A stretch of 64,000 bases of DNA from Candidatus Dietzia intestinigallinarum (GCA_019119875.1 DWWG01000217.1:1-64000); one strand, 5' to 3'; counted from the stretch's first letter, positions 1 through 11,684 are shown. Translations and numbers: made by a program. Notes: generated by a model from the sequence alone, not told the origin.

Positions 1-1
1 T

Positions 2-820
2 CATGCGATGCCGGCCGCCGCCGCCGGGTTCTGCGTGTACAACGATGCGGCGGTGGCGATCAGCTGGTTGCTCGACAACGGGTACGACCGCATCGCCTAC
101 GTAGACATCGACGTGCACCACGGGGACGGGGTGCAGACGGCGTTCTACGAGGATCCGCGAGTGCTGACGGTGTCCCTGCACCAGCACCCGGCGACGCTGT
201 GGCCGTCCACCGGCTGGGCGTCGGAGACAGGGGTCGGACGCGCCGAGGGGACCGCCGTCAACCTCTCCTATCTGCCCGCGGTCACCGACGATCTGTGGTT
301 GCGCGGCTTCCACGCGGTCGTCCCGGGCGTCCTCCGGGCCTTCGGACCCCAGATCATCGTGCTGCAGGCCGGCTGCGATTCGCATCGCGAGGATCCGATG
401 GCGGACCTGTCGCTCAGTGTCGACGGGCACCGGCGGTCGTATCTGGACGTGATCGCGCTGGCGGACGAGCTGTGCGAGGGCAGGCTCATCGCGATCGGCG
501 GTGGTGGCTACGAGCTGGTCCGGGTGGTCCCCCGGTCGTGGACCCACCTCATCGCTGCCGTTCTCGGGGTCCCCGTGGACCCGCAGACCGCGATCCCCGA
601 ATCGTGGCGTACCGTCGCCGGGCGCCTGACCGTGCCGGACCGGGTGCCCCTGACGATGAGCGACGGCGAATCCCCGGAGTTCTCCCCGTGGGAGCCGACC
701 GGGGTCGACAGGGGAGGTGATCTCGACCGGTCGCTGGCGCGACTGGACCAGTCCATCCTCGACACGCGGCGGTCGGTGTTCCCGCTCCTCGGCCTCGACC
801 CCGACGACCCGCGGGATTGA
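2..820 (+). CDS. AcuC-like histone deacetylase family protein, truncated at the 5' window edge
   Basis: Frame is open to the window edge (..HAMPAAAAGFCVYNDAAVAI..); DIDVHHGDGVQ and LQAGCDSHREDPMADLSLS motifs typical of the HDAC/AcuC family. Confidence 0.88.
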   Translation, partial: HAMPAAAAGFCVYNDAAVAISWLLDNGYDRIAYVDIDVHHGDGVQTAFYEDPRVLTVSLHQHPATLWPSTGWASETGVGRAEGTAVNLSYLPAVTDDLWLRGFHAVVPGVLRAFGPQIIVLQAGCDSHREDPMADLSLSVDGHRRSYLDVIALADELCEGRLIAIGGGGYELVRVVPRSWTHLIAAVLGVPVDPQTAIPESWRTVAGRLTVPDRVPLTMSDGESPEFSPWEPTGVDRGGDLDRSLARLDQSILDTRRSVFPLLGLDPDDPRD

Positions 821-900
821 CCAGCCGGACGCCGGCGCATCAGCACCACCGACCGACGACCGTTGCCCGACCGACGACACCAGTCCCTGGAGGACTCCCA

Positions 901-3770
901 TGGCGCATACCGGTGACACCCCGACCGGCGATGCAGTGAACCAGAACCCACACGGTGGCGACGCCGATTTGCAGGCCACTGCGTCCGGCGACTCCGCCGC
1001 GATGCCCTCGGAGGGCGAACCGTCCGGCGCTCCCTCGGAGGGCGAACCGTCCGGCCCGTCGTCCCCGCAGACCGGGAGCTCCCCGGCCGTGAACCCGCCG
1101 GAGCACGCCTCGACCGACACGTCGGTCAGTGCGTACCCGGAGGGGTACCCGCAGGAATGGGCGGCGGATGTGCTCGGTTCGGACGGTCGTGCCGTCCGCA
1201 TCCGGCCGATCGTGCCGGGTGACGCCGAGAAGATCTCCCGCTTCCACACCAGTCTGTCCGAACGCACCCGGTACCTGCGCTACTTCGGCTCACGCGACGT
1301 CCTGTCCGATCGCGAACTGCACCGGATGACCAATGTGGACTACCGCGACCGCATGGCGTTCGTGGCCGAACTCGGCACCGAGATCATCGGTATGGCGATC
1401 TACGAACGGTTGCCCGACTCCACGTTCGCGGAGGTGGCGTTCACCATCTCCGACCAGCACCAGGGGCGGGGCCTCGGTTCGATCTTCCTGGAGCACCTCG
1501 CCGGTGCGGCCGCGGAGTGCGGGATAGATCACTTCGAGGCCGAGGTCCTCTCGGAGAACCGGTCGATGATCCAGGTGTTCCGACGGGCCGGATACGAGAT
1601 CTCCCGGTCGTTCGACGGCTCCAGCCTGCACCTGGAATTCGCCATCGACCCCACCGAGGCGCTCACCAACGTCCGCAACTCGCGTGAGGCGGCGGCGGAG
1701 GCACGAAGCGTCGCCCGGGTGCTCAACCCCGGCTCCGTCGCCGTGATCGGTGCGTCCGACCAGGTGGGCAAGATCGGCCACACGGTGTTGCGTAACCTCA
1801 TCGCCAACGGCTTCTCGGGACCGGTGTACCCGGTGAACTCCGATGCCACCTCGGTGCAGTCGGTGCGCTCGTACCCGAGCGTGCGTGACATACCGGATCC
1901 CGTGGATCTCGCGGTGGTCGCCGTCCCGGCCGCGTCCATGTCCGAGGTACTCGACGACTGCCTGTCCAAGGGCGTGTCGACACTCGTCGTGATCTCGGCT
2001 GGATTCTCCGATGTCGGCAGTGCCGGCGTGGTGTCCGAACGTCGCCTGGTCAGTGAGGCCCGCGCCCACGGTATGCGCGTGGTGGGGCCCAACGCACTGG
2101 GCGTGATCAACACCTCCGCCGATGTCCAGCTCAACGCGACCCTGGCGGAACTCGTCCCCGGCCCCGGTCGGGTGGGGTTCTTCTGCCAGTCCGGTGCCCT
2201 GGGCATCACGATCCTGGCCGCCGCGGCGCGGCGTCGGCTCGGGCTGTCGACGTTCGTCTCGGCCGGTAACCGTGCCGACGTCTCCGGCAACGACCTGATG
2301 CAGTACTGGGACACCGACTCGGCGACCGAGGTGGTCCTGCTCTATCTCGAGAGCTTCGGTAACGCGCGCAAGTTCTCCAGGATCGCGCGCCGTGTCGCCC
2401 GCAACAAACCGGTGGTCGTGGTGCGCCGTGCCGCGGACGACCTCGAGTCCGGTGTCGAGGGACTGACAGCCTCGGCGATCCGGGGACTCTTCCGTGACTC
2501 GGGCCTGATCCAGGTGGAGTCCATCACCGACATGTTCGACACCGCCACCCTGCTGGCGTATCAGCCGCTGCCCGCCGGCGGGCGTCTGGGGATCGTCGGC
2601 AACTCCTCGGCGGTGGCCCGACTCGGCGGCGATTCGGCCCGGCTGCAGGGGCTAACCGTGGCTCACTCGGTCGATCTGGGAGCCGGGGCCGCACCGGAGG
2701 ACTTCCGGTCGGCGATCACGGACGTGCTCGCCCGCGATGAGGTGGACTCCATCCTGACGGTGTTCGTCCCCCCGGTGGCCACCGAGCCCGACGCGTACGC
2801 CGAGGCGATCCGAGCCGCCGCCGCCGAGAGCGAGAAGCCGGTCGTGAGCACCTTCCTCGCGGGGGAGGGACTGCCGGAGGGACTCACCGTGACCGACGAG
2901 TCCGGGGTCGCCAAGCGCGGGTCCATCCCCTCGTATCCGTACCCGGAACGCGCCGTCTCGGCACTCGTGCGGGCTCGCAGATACGCAGAATGGCTCGACC
3001 GACCGGCCGAGGAGCCCGCCGAGTTCGAGGACATCGACCGCGCACGGGCGCGCGAGCTCGTCGACTCCCTGTGCCAGCTCAACGCAGGCGTCGATTCGTT
3101 CGACCTCACCCAGGGACAGGTCCGCGCCCTGCTGGAGTGCTATGGCATCGACATCGTCGACTACCGGGTCGCCACCGACGTCGAACAGGCGGTGATGGCC
3201 GCGGACGAGCTCGGGTACCCGGTCGCGGTCAAGGCGATGAGCGAGAAGTGGCGCACCCGTAGCGATCAGTCTGGGGTGCGGCTGGACCTGGCCGACGCCC
3301 CGGCCGTGCGGCACGCGTTCGAATACCTGCAGCTCTCCACCGGATCGCCCTCGTTGCACGTGCAGAAGATGGCCACCAAGGGTGTGGCGGTCACGATCCG
3401 GGTCGCGGACCACCCGATCTTCGGCTCGTTGATCTCCTTCGGGCTGTCAGGGCTGCTGTCGGACCTGCTCGCGGACCGGGCGTTCAGCACGCTGCCCATC
3501 TCACCGACGGAAGCGGCGGCTCTCCTGGACAGGCCACGGGCCGCGCCGATCCTGGACGGCTACGCGGGCGACACCCCGGCCGATCGAACGGCGCTCATCG
3601 AACTGATGGGACGGGTGTCGTGCCTGGCGGAGGACGTACCCGAGATGCGCCGGCTGGCCCTGGACCCCGGGCTCGCCGCGCCGGACGGGCTGTCGGTGCT
3701 CTATGCGAGCGTGACACTCGGCCCGCCGCCGCGGTTCACCAGCGACGAGGGACCACGCCGCCTGCGCTGA
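901..3770 (+). CDS. GNAT acetyltransferase fused to acyl-CoA synthetase-like (CoA-binding + ATP-grasp) domains; Pat-type protein acetyltransferase
   Basis: N-terminal GNAT region (DQHQGRGLGSIFLEHLA), CoA-binding domain (SVAVIGASDQVGKIGHTVLRNL), C-terminal ATP-grasp-like region; ATG at 901 preferred over the ORF start at 717. Confidence 0.85.
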
Positions 3771-3832
3771 CACCGGAAGCCGAACCGTCGCGTCATTCCA
3801 CAGGTCCGGGCCGCGTCGATCCCCCGGCCCGG

Positions 3833-3879
3833 ACAGACACGTCCCCCGCCCTCGGATTCCGGGCGGGGGACGTGTCTGT
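3833..3879. terminator. Strong bidirectional hairpin terminator between convergent genes
   Basis: Perfect 19-bp inverted repeat ACAGACACGTCCCCCGCCC / GGGCGGGGGACGTGTCTGT with 9-nt loop. Confidence 0.85.
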
Positions 3880-3896
3880 GTCAGGCCGGGACGGCG

Positions 3897-4865
3897 TCAG
3901 ACCGCGTAGGAGCGCAGCTTGTCGGCTCGGCGGCCCTCACGGAGCTTGGCCATGACCTCACGCTCGATCTGACGGACGCGCTCACGGGACAGTCCGAACC
4001 GCTTACCGATCTGGTCGAGGGTCCGCGGCTGGCCGTCGTTGAGGCCGAAGCGGAGAGTGATGACCTGCTGCTCACGCTCCTCGAGCGTGGCCAGGACGGC
4101 GCGCACGTCAGAGTGCATCACGTTGGTCACCACCGTGTTCTCGGCGCTGGTCGCCTCGGCGTCCTCGATGAAGTCGCCCAGCGGCGCCTCCTCGTCCGCC
4201 CCCACCGGCATGTCCAGGCTCACCGGGTCACGCGAGTGGTCGAGCAGCTCCTCGATCTTCTGCGCGGGGATACCGGACTCGTCGGCCAGCTCCTCCAGCG
4301 TGGCCTCGCGACCGAGCTGCTGGTGCAGCTCCCGCTTGATCCGCGCGAGCTTGTTGACCTGCTCGACCAGGTGCACCGGGAGCCGGATGGTGCGCGACTG
4401 GTCCGCCATGCCGCGGGTGATGGCCTGGCGGATCCACCAGGTGGCGTACGTGGAGAACTTGAACCCCTTGGCGTAGTCGAACTTCTCCATGGCACGGATC
4501 AACCCGAGGTTGCCCTCCTGGATGAGGTCCAGAAGCGGCATCCCGCGACCGGTGTAGCGCTTGGCCAGCGACACCACGAGACGGAGGTTCGCCTCGAGCA
4601 GGTGCGCACGGGCGGCCTCTCCCTCCGCGACGATCGTCGCCAGGTCCGCCTTACGCACCGGCCCCATACGCTTCTTGGTGGCCAACAGGTGCTTGGCGTA
4701 CAAACCGGCCTCGATGCGTTTCGACAGCTCCACCTCGTCCTCGGCACTGAGCAGCGCGGTCTTGCCGATCCCGTTGAGATAGACGCGGACCAGGTCGGCG
4801 CTGGGGCTCTGGCCGTCCGAATCCGCCTCCGTCCGACGGTCCGATCGGGTGGTGGCTGACGTCAT
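3897..4865 (-). CDS. sigB: Sigma-70 family RNA polymerase sigma factor, SigB type
   Basis: Full region 1.2-4 motifs ([74 protein letters not shown]); short N-terminus distinguishes it from SigA at 12 kb. Confidence 0.92.
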   Translation of the reverse strand: MTSATTRSDRRTEADSDGQSPSADLVRVYLNGIGKTALLSAEDEVELSKRIEAGLYAKHLLATKKRMGPVRKADLATIVAEGEAARAHLLEANLRLVVSLAKRYTGRGMPLLDLIQEGNLGLIRAMEKFDYAKGFKFSTYATWWIRQAITRGMADQSRTIRLPVHLVEQVNKLARIKRELHQQLGREATLEELADESGIPAQKIEELLDHSRDPVSLDMPVGADEEAPLGDFIEDAEATSAENTVVTNVMHSDVRAVLATLEEREQQVITLRFGLNDGQPRTLDQIGKRFGLSRERVRQIEREVMAKLREGRRADKLRSYAV

Positions 4866-4959
4866 GTCTCCTCCTCCTGCCTGGCCCGGTGACGGGCCGG
4901 CGGTCGGTCGCTGGTGGACGGATCAGGCTCGTATCCGAATTCCGGGCACGTACCTGTAC

Positions 4960-4985
4960 AACGGAGGCAGTGCCCGGAATGTTCC
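4960..4985 (-). promoter_or_regulatory. Candidate SigH/SigR-type promoter for sigB (GGAAC-N18-GTT)
   Basis: Minus strand reads GGAAC ATTCCGGGCACTGCCTCC GTT about 95 nt upstream of the sigB ATG; overlaps an 11-bp inverted repeat ATTCCGGGCAC/GTGCCCGGAAT (4939-4949/4970-4980). Confidence 0.6.
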
Positions 4986-5027
4986 CGGGCACGAGATTAC
5001 GGTCACGAGGTGTGTCGGAATTCCCCG

Positions 5028-5465
5028 TCAGCGCGGGCCCGGCGTCTCCACCAGCACGGTGAACGGACCGTCGTTGACCGAATGGACCTGCATCATCGCG
5101 CCGAACACCCCGGTGAACACCTCGAGACCGCGGTCACGCAGACCGCGCACGACCGCCTCCACCACGGGTTCGGCGACCTCACCCGGTGCGGCCGCAGACC
5201 ACGAGGGACGCCGCCCCTTCGCGGTGTTCCCCAGCAGCGTGAACTGGCTGACCACCAGAACCGGCGCGCCGGTCTCCGAGGCACTCCGCTCATCGCGCAG
5301 GATCCGGAGATCCGAGATCTTGCGGACCATCGTGTCGACGTCCGCCTCGTCGTCGTCGTTCGACACCCCCAACAACACCAACAGTCCCGGCCCGGGGAGG
5401 GCTCCCACCACCTCGTCACCGACCGTCACCGACGCCTCGGTGACGCGCGAGACCACAGCCCTCAC
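5028..5465 (-). CDS. dtd: D-aminoacyl-tRNA deacylase
   Basis: [35 protein letters not shown]... and [23 protein letters not shown] motifs of DTD. Confidence 0.93.
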   Translation of the reverse strand: MRAVVSRVTEASVTVGDEVVGALPGPGLLVLLGVSNDDDEADVDTMVRKISDLRILRDERSASETGAPVLVVSQFTLLGNTAKGRRPSWSAAAPGEVAEPVVEAVVRGLRDRGLEVFTGVFGAMMQVHSVNDGPFTVLVETPGPR

Positions 5466-7048
5466 GCGTCCACCCCCACTGTCGCGGCGGCGGCTCCGGG
5501 CGGCAGCACGTCCGGCACCCCGACCGGCACCAGGAAGCCGTGCAGGAACAGGTCGGCCACCACCCGCCGGACCGGGGCCGCGAGCCCCTCCGGATCCGCG
5601 CCCGCCGCCGCGGCGGCGAGGCCCACCAGGTCCGCGAGCGGCAACACGCCGGTGCGTGCCCCACGCAGAACTGTGGCCGTGAGCTGATCGATCTCATGGC
5701 GCCACCTCGCCCCGGTGACCCTCTCCACCACGACCGTGGCCGGGCCCGCCGGGAGCCCCTCTGCTCCCGTGGGGGCGAGGGATTCCGAGATGTGCAGGCG
5801 GACGTCCGGGGAGACGGTGAACACGGTGGCGTCCATCGCGAGATCCTCACCGCCGTGCAGCTCCGCGGCCGCCCGCAGCCACGCCGTCCGGGCGAAGTAG
5901 GCCTCGGCCTCGTCGCCGAGACCGGCATCGAACGGGTGGGTCAGATCTTCACAGAGAACCGCCGAGGCGCCCTCGATGCGTCGCAGATAGACATAGCCGA
6001 ACCCGACCCCGGTCACCCCCTCACGGTCGAAATGGTCCAACCAGGCATCGGCGGCCCGCCACGTGGACTCCTCGCGGGGATCCATCCCCTCGTCGGTCAG
6101 CCACGTCCACACGTACAGGCCCGGATCGGACGTGTCCCTCCTGAGGACCCAGGCCTCGACACCCTCGGCCGGCACCCACGAGGCCACACGGGTACGCCAG
6201 TCGACGTCCTCACGCTCGACCCACGAGGCGAGCAGGACCGCGGTGCCCCCGTCGGCCAGGTGGTCAGCCGCTCCCGACACGACCATCCGGCTGGCCCCGT
6301 CCAGGGACAGTCCCGACTCCCTGTAGGAGTGCCCCGTCTCCGGCGGACCCACCACGAACGGCGGATTGGCCACGATCCGGTCGAAACGACGCCCCGCGAC
6401 CGGCTCGAACCAGGGGCCTTCCACCAGCTCGGCCTCAAGCGCATTGATCGCCAGCGTCGCCTCCGCCAGTTCGAGACAACGCGGCGTGATGTCGGTGCCG
6501 GTCCCCGCCGCCCCCGAATCGAGGGCGTGCACCAACTGGACCCCGGAACCCGTGCCCAGATCAAGCACGGTCCGGGCGGGGGAGGAGGGCGTGATCCGCA
6601 GCAGCGACAGCGTTGCCGCGCCCACCCCCAGGACATGGTCCGGCCGCGTCTCGGTGTGGACCATCGACCCGTCGACGTCCGCGAACACCCACCGGGTGCC
6701 GTGACCGGTGTCGACGGGGCGCAGATCGACCAGGGCCCGCACCTTCCCCTCATCCCGGAGTTCGAACAGTCCGGCCTCGACGCCGACGTCCACGGAGACC
6801 CCCGGCAGCAACCCCTCCACCTCCCGGCGGGGGAGCGCATCGCCCAGCACGAACAGCCGGACCAGCGCGCCGGCGGGCCCCGCCCCCCGGGCATGACGGC
6901 GGGTGACGGCCGCGTCCGACCGGGCGAGTGCCGAGACCGCCTCCGTTCCCAGGGCCAGCTCCAGCCCCGGGACGGTGTAGTCGTGCCGGCGGAACGCCTC
7001 GGCCAGAGCGGGAGCGAGACCCGCGAGGGAGGGGGCGGACGTGGTCAC
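5462..7048 (-). CDS. SAM-dependent methyltransferase (class I, NPPFVVG motif)
   Basis: [35 protein letters not shown] and [11 protein letters not shown] motifs; probable GTG start at 7048; ORF overlaps dtd by 4 nt. Confidence 0.82.
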   Translation of the reverse strand: MTTSAPSLAGLAPALAEAFRRHDYTVPGLELALGTEAVSALARSDAAVTRRHARGAGPAGALVRLFVLGDALPRREVEGLLPGVSVDVGVEAGLFELRDEGKVRALVDLRPVDTGHGTRWVFADVDGSMVHTETRPDHVLGVGAATLSLLRITPSSPARTVLDLGTGSGVQLVHALDSGAAGTGTDITPRCLELAEATLAINALEAELVEGPWFEPVAGRRFDRIVANPPFVVGPPETGHSYRESGLSLDGASRMVVSGAADHLADGGTAVLLASWVEREDVDWRTRVASWVPAEGVEAWVLRRDTSDPGLYVWTWLTDEGMDPREESTWRAADAWLDHFDREGVTGVGFGYVYLRRIEGASAVLCEDLTHPFDAGLGDEAEAYFARTAWLRAAAELHGGEDLAMDATVFTVSPDVRLHISESLAPTGAEGLPAGPATVVVERVTGARWRHEIDQLTATVLRGARTGVLPLADLVGLAAAAAGADPEGLAAPVRRVVADLFLHGFLVPVGVPDVLPPGAAAATVGVDA

Positions 7049-7530
7049 GGTGTCGTGTCGCTCTCGTCTGTGTCTGTACGGGGTCGGGGGTCGGTGCCGT
7101 CTCCCGACGACGAGTCGTCCCCCGGACGGTCCTCGCCCGGTTCGTCGTGGGCGGCCCTCTCCCTGGTGTTGGGACCTCCGGTCAGCCCGGGCGGCAGGGC
7201 GACGGGAGCGGGAGAACCGAGACGGCCCGCAGTATAGGTCCGGGGCTGGCCCTTGGGGAGCGGTGGCCGGTCGTTGGCCCCGACCACGGCGATCCACGGC
7301 ACCGGTATGGAGACGGCGACGATCGCCAACGCGATCCACGGATTGTTCCAGAGCGCGAGCGATCCCGCCGCCAACAGCAGGGCGGGGATGCGCACGCTCA
7401 TCAGGATGAAATACCGCTTCTTGCGAGCCGCGAGCTCGTCACGGTAGGACTCACGCGCCCCCGTGATGAGGACCGGACTCGAGGTGTCGTCCCGATCCCC
7501 GGACCGCTTTCGTCTGAAGTCCGGTGCCAT
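7045..7530 (-). CDS. DUF3099-like membrane protein
   Basis: MAPDFRRKRSGDRDD...LITGARESYRDELAARKKRYFILMSVRIPALLLA; two TM segments; acidic Pro-rich tail. Confidence 0.72.
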   Translation of the reverse strand: MAPDFRRKRSGDRDDTSSPVLITGARESYRDELAARKKRYFILMSVRIPALLLAAGSLALWNNPWIALAIVAVSIPVPWIAVVGANDRPPLPKGQPRTYTAGRLGSPAPVALPPGLTGGPNTRERAAHDEPGEDRPGDDSSSGDGTDPRPRTDTDESDTTP

Positions 7531-7602
7531 GGATTCCAAGGTACTCCGGCACGAGTGCTGGAGCGTTGGCGCACTGACGCCCGGGTGCGGCATCATGAGG
7601 GG

Positions 7603-7848
7603 GTGAGCACCACCCGGACCAAGACACTCGAGCGTCCCGAGGTCACCACGACCGAGGAGACGGACGACGACGCCCCCAAGTTCTTCCACTACGTGGACAA
7701 GAAGAAGATCGCCGAGAGCGCGGTCATGGGCACGTATGTGATCGCCCTGTGCGGTGAGGTCTTCCCGGTCACCCGATCGGCCAAGCCAGGCTCACCGGTG
7801 TGCCCGGAGTGCAAGCGCGTCTATGAGTCGCTGAAGCCTGGTGAGTGA
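7603..7848 (+). CDS. DUF3039-like small protein with CG..CPEC zinc-binding pattern
   Basis: GTG start; ..APKFFHYVDKKKIAESAVMGTYVIALCGEVFPVTRSAKPGSPVCPECKRVYESL. Confidence 0.8.
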   Translation: MSTTRTKTLERPEVTTTEETDDDAPKFFHYVDKKKIAESAVMGTYVIALCGEVFPVTRSAKPGSPVCPECKRVYESLKPGE

Positions 7849-9676
7849 CCCCGGAGCGGTCCCGGGCCACGAGGAACAGACCGCAGAAACCACCACCCCG
7901 CCGGCCGGGGGTGCGTCACTGCGCGCCTGGCAGCGGACCGCATTGCGCAAGTACCTCATGGCCCGGCCCAAGGATTTCCTCGCCGTGGCCACGCCGGGTG
8001 CCGGCAAGACCACGTTCGGACTGCGCGTGGCCAATGAACTGTTGGCGGATCGGACGGTCGACACGATCACGGTCGTGGCGCCCACCGAGCACCTGAAGTA
8101 CCAGTGGGCGGACTCCGCGGCACGTGTGGGCATCGCGCTGGACCCTGAGTACTCCAACTCCTCCGGGGCCCTCCCACCGGAGTACCACGGAGTGGTGGTG
8201 ACCTATGCCCAGGTCGCGGCACACCCGTTCAAGCATCGTGAACGCACCAACTCACGCCGTACCCTGGTGATCCTCGACGAGATCCACCACGGAGGCGACG
8301 CGAAGAGCTGGGGCGACGGCATCCGAGAGGCGTTCGAGGACGCCGAACGGCGCCTGTCCCTGACGGGGACGCCGTTCCGCTCCGACGACAGTCCGATCCC
8401 GTTCGTCACCTACGAACCGGACGGACAGGGCCACCAGCGTTCGAAGGCCGACCACGCCTACGGTTACGCCGACGCGCTCGCCGACGGGGTCGTCCGTCCC
8501 GTGGTGTTCCTCGCGTACTCCGGTGAGGCCCGCTGGCGCTCCAATGCCGGCGAGGAGTTCTCCGCCCGTCTCGGAGAGCCGCTCAGCGCCGACCAGATGT
8601 CCCGGGCCTGGCGCGTCGCGCTCGATCCGCACGGCGACTGGATGCCTGCGGTGCTGCAGGCGGCACACACCCGCCTGCGTCAGATCCGGGCCGGCGGTGT
8701 CCCCGACGCTGGCGGCCTTGTGATCGCCACCGACCAGGAGCGTGCACGGGAATACGCGGCATTGCTGACCGAGATCACCGGAACCGCCCCGACCGTCGTC
8801 CTGTCCGACGACCCCACGGCGTCGAGCCGGATCGGGACCTTCTCGGAGTCGACCGACGAGTGGATGGTCGCGGTCCGCATGGTGTCCGAGGGCGTCGACG
8901 TCCCCCGACTCTGCGTGGGCGTCTACGCCACCAGTGCGTCGACCCCGCTGTACTTCGCCCAGGCCATCGGACGGTTCGTCCGGTCGCGCCGTCCGGGCGA
9001 GACGGCGTCGGTGTTCCTCCCGTCGGTGCCCGTGTTGCTCAAGCTCGCCTCCGAGATGGAGGCGCAGCGCGATCACGTGCTGGGCAAGCCGCACAGGCAG
9101 GAGGGGCTGGAGGACCAGCTGCTCGAGCAGGCCAACCAGCAACAGGACGAGAACACCGAGGACGACGAGGACCGCGGCTACATCTCCCTGGGAGCCGACG
9201 CCGAGCTCGACCAGATCGTGTACGAGGGCTCCTCCTACGGCACCGCCACGTTCGCCGGCAGCGAGGAGGAGGCCGACTACATCGGGCTACCCGGCCTGTT
9301 GGGCGCTGATGATGTGAAGGCGCTACTGCGGCAGCGGGAGAAGGAACAGGTCAAGCAGCGCTCGGCGCAGGCATCCGGACCCGGGGCGGTGTCCGTCGTG
9401 GGCACCGATCCCGCGATGTCCGGGGCGACGATCCCGGGCAATGTCGCCGGGGCGGGGGCCCGTGCCGGCGCCGCCGCGGAACGAGTGGCCTCCGCCGCCG
9501 AGCTCAAGGAGCTGCGTCGCCAGCTCAACACTCTGGTGTCCGTGTATTCGGGTCGACTGGGAATGTCCCACGGCGCGATCCATTCGCGGTTGCGCAACGC
9601 CTGCGGCGGGCCGCCGGTGCCGATGGCCTCCGCCGATCAGATCAGAGAGCGAATCTCCACGCTGCGATCGTGGTAG
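7841..9676 (+). CDS. DEAD/DEAH-box (SF2) helicase
   Basis: Walker A ATPGAGKTTFGLRVA, VILDEIHHGGD (DExH), SLTGTPFRSD, QAIGRFVRSRRPGE motif VI; start overlaps the 3' end of the DUF3039-like gene. Confidence 0.88.
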   Translation: MSDPGAVPGHEEQTAETTTPPAGGASLRAWQRTALRKYLMARPKDFLAVATPGAGKTTFGLRVANELLADRTVDTITVVAPTEHLKYQWADSAARVGIALDPEYSNSSGALPPEYHGVVVTYAQVAAHPFKHRERTNSRRTLVILDEIHHGGDAKSWGDGIREAFEDAERRLSLTGTPFRSDDSPIPFVTYEPDGQGHQRSKADHAYGYADALADGVVRPVVFLAYSGEARWRSNAGEEFSARLGEPLSADQMSRAWRVALDPHGDWMPAVLQAAHTRLRQIRAGGVPDAGGLVIATDQERAREYAALLTEITGTAPTVVLSDDPTASSRIGTFSESTDEWMVAVRMVSEGVDVPRLCVGVYATSASTPLYFAQAIGRFVRSRRPGETASVFLPSVPVLLKLASEMEAQRDHVLGKPHRQEGLEDQLLEQANQQQDENTEDDEDRGYISLGADAELDQIVYEGSSYGTATFAGSEEEADYIGLPGLLGADDVKALLRQREKEQVKQRSAQASGPGAVSVVGTDPAMSGATIPGNVAGAGARAGAAAERVASAAELKELRRQLNTLVSVYSGRLGMSHGAIHSRLRNACGGPPVPMASADQIRERISTLRSW

Positions 9677-9689
9677 GTCACCGGGTAAT

Positions 9690-11684
9690 TCAGGAACGGG
9701 GCAACGGAGGGGCCGGCAGCTGCTGCGCGCCCGACGTCGGCTCCACCGGCAGACCGTGGAGACCGACGGCGTCGATCTGATCACGTCGCCGCGGCGGACT
9801 GACGGTGGTGTCGTCGTCCGCCCACGCGACCATCTGGTGGCCCAGCACATCCGGGGCACCGGGGACGTGCTTGTCCTGCCACCAGTACTCGAACACCGCC
9901 CGCTGGTGGGTCAGATCGACGATCCCGTAGCCGTGGTCGACCCATTCGACGAACTGGGCGTTGCGGTTGAGGGAGAGGATGGCCATCTCGGCCGCCCGGG
10001 ATATCCGGATCGACTCGTACCTCGCGTCTCCGGTCACCGAGCCCGTCGGCATCGCCGCGATGATCATCTCGTCCGCCCCACCGCGACCCATCGATGACGG
10101 CGAGAACTCGACCCCGACCGACAGGCCGCGAGGATCCGCGGGATCCATGTTCGCCGAACCCGCCGCAGGACCGACCGGCGAACCGGCCATGAGAGCCCCG
10201 GTTCCGGTATCGGTGCGCACGGCGCCGGCGTGATGATTCCCGCGCTCGGCACCGTGCCCGGAGCTGAAGCCGGGGGCGCCGGACGCGTATCCGTCGGCGA
10301 GATGACTGGTCTCGATGATGTCGGACGCGAAGCTCCCGTGGGCGTCGCCGGTGACCATGATGGTGTTTCGGACCCGTGGACCGCCGTCGTCCCCCCGCAG
10401 GTGACGCACGATCGCGGTTCGTTCGTCGGAGAATGCCGCCCACCGGCCGATCCCGATCCGCGGCATGGGGAAGCCCTCGACCACTGTCGGGATGTCCGCG
10501 GGCGAGAACCAGGCCTGGTTGGCGATGAGCCGCCACCGGGCGGTCGAGGCGGACAGGCCCGACGTGAGCCACTCGAACTGCTGCCGGCCGAGCAGGCTCG
10601 GCTCCGCGCCGTGCAGATGTGAGGAGTCGACCCCGAGCCCGTAGCGCTCCAGGCCCGTTTGGGCGTCGATCCCGAACACCTCCACGAGGTCTCCGTAGCG
10701 CAACCGTCGATAGACGAGCAGCGAGTCCTCCGGAACCGGGTAGGAGCCGTCATCCACCAGCACGAACTCGCCACTGCCGTCGGCACGGACCGGCCGCGTC
10801 GGGGTCCACTCGTAGAAGGCCCGGGAGGTGTCGGCCAGGGTCGTGGTGCTCATCGACTCGTCGATCCCGGGGGCCTGTACCTCGACACCGTATTCGGGGT
10901 CGAGGTCATGATTGTCCCAGACGATGAGCCACGGATGCTGCTGGTGTGCACGCACGAACTGCGGATCCGACCGCCAGAGTGCGTAACGGCGGCGGACCTC
11001 GTCGAGGGTGAGCCAGTCACGATTGTCCGGGTGGGTCATGTCGTGGAAGCCGACACGGGATCGTACGAGCTCGTCGGCGTCCGGAAAATCGTAGATGTAG
11101 TCGCCCAGGTGGATGACCAGATCGATGTCGTTCCGGTCCGCGAGGTTGTCGAAACCCGACCACATGGACGACCAGTACGAGCTGCACGACATGGCGGCGA
11201 TCCGCACATGCGTCGTCGGACTCCCCGGCGCGGGAGCCGTGCGGGTCCGTCCGGTGATGGAGTGCTCCGTGCCGAGGGCGAAGCGGTAGTAGTACGTCGT
11301 CGCCGGCGACAGTCCGGTGACGTCGACCTTGACGGTGTGATCGTGTTCGTGGCGGGGAACTTGCACACCCGAGGCGACCACCGTCCGCATGTCGGGGTCC
11401 ACGGCCACCGCCCAACGCACCGCTCCGACCGGGGACGGAACCCGCTCGGGCATGACACGCGTCCAGATGATGACCCGGTCGGCGAGCGGGTCGCCGCTGG
11501 CGATGCCGTGGGCGAACGGCCCGGGCAGGCATGTCGGGTAGTCGATCTCTGAAGTCGGAGCAGGTGTGTCGGCAGACGCCGGTGAGGTGATGCCGGTGAA
11601 CACCGCGCCCCCGGCGAGGGCGGCGCCGCGGAGGACATCACGACGGGTCGGGCTGTTGGGGTGGCGGTGGCGGGATGTGGTCAC
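9690..11684 (-). CDS. PhoD-like alkaline phosphatase, Tat-exported
   Basis: Twin-arginine-like N-terminus TRRDVLRGAALAGGAVFTGITSPASA; HGIASGDPLADRVIIWTRV; IHLGDYIYDF; WDNHDLD. Confidence 0.88.
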   Translation of the reverse strand: MTTSRHRHPNSPTRRDVLRGAALAGGAVFTGITSPASADTPAPTSEIDYPTCLPGPFAHGIASGDPLADRVIIWTRVMPERVPSPVGAVRWAVAVDPDMRTVVASGVQVPRHEHDHTVKVDVTGLSPATTYYYRFALGTEHSITGRTRTAPAPGSPTTHVRIAAMSCSSYWSSMWSGFDNLADRNDIDLVIHLGDYIYDFPDADELVRSRVGFHDMTHPDNRDWLTLDEVRRRYALWRSDPQFVRAHQQHPWLIVWDNHDLDPEYGVEVQAPGIDESMSTTTLADTSRAFYEWTPTRPVRADGSGEFVLVDDGSYPVPEDSLLVYRRLRYGDLVEVFGIDAQTGLERYGLGVDSSHLHGAEPSLLGRQQFEWLTSGLSASTARWRLIANQAWFSPADIPTVVEGFPMPRIGIGRWAAFSDERTAIVRHLRGDDGGPRVRNTIMVTGDAHGSFASDIIETSHLADGYASGAPGFSSGHGAERGNHHAGAVRTDTGTGALMAGSPVGPAAGSANMDPADPRGLSVGVEFSPSSMGRGGADEMIIAAMPTGSVTGDARYESIRISRAAEMAILSLNRNAQFVEWVDHGYGIVDLTHQRAVFEYWWQDKHVPGAPDVLGHQMVAWADDDTTVSPPRRRDQIDAVGLHGLPVEPTSGAQQLPAPPLPRS

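Noticed and set aside
5540-7237. Long plus-strand ORF (565 aa) opposite the methyltransferase
   Set aside because: Arg/Gly/Pro/His-rich antisense shadow ORF typical of high GC; the minus-strand frame has clear family motifs
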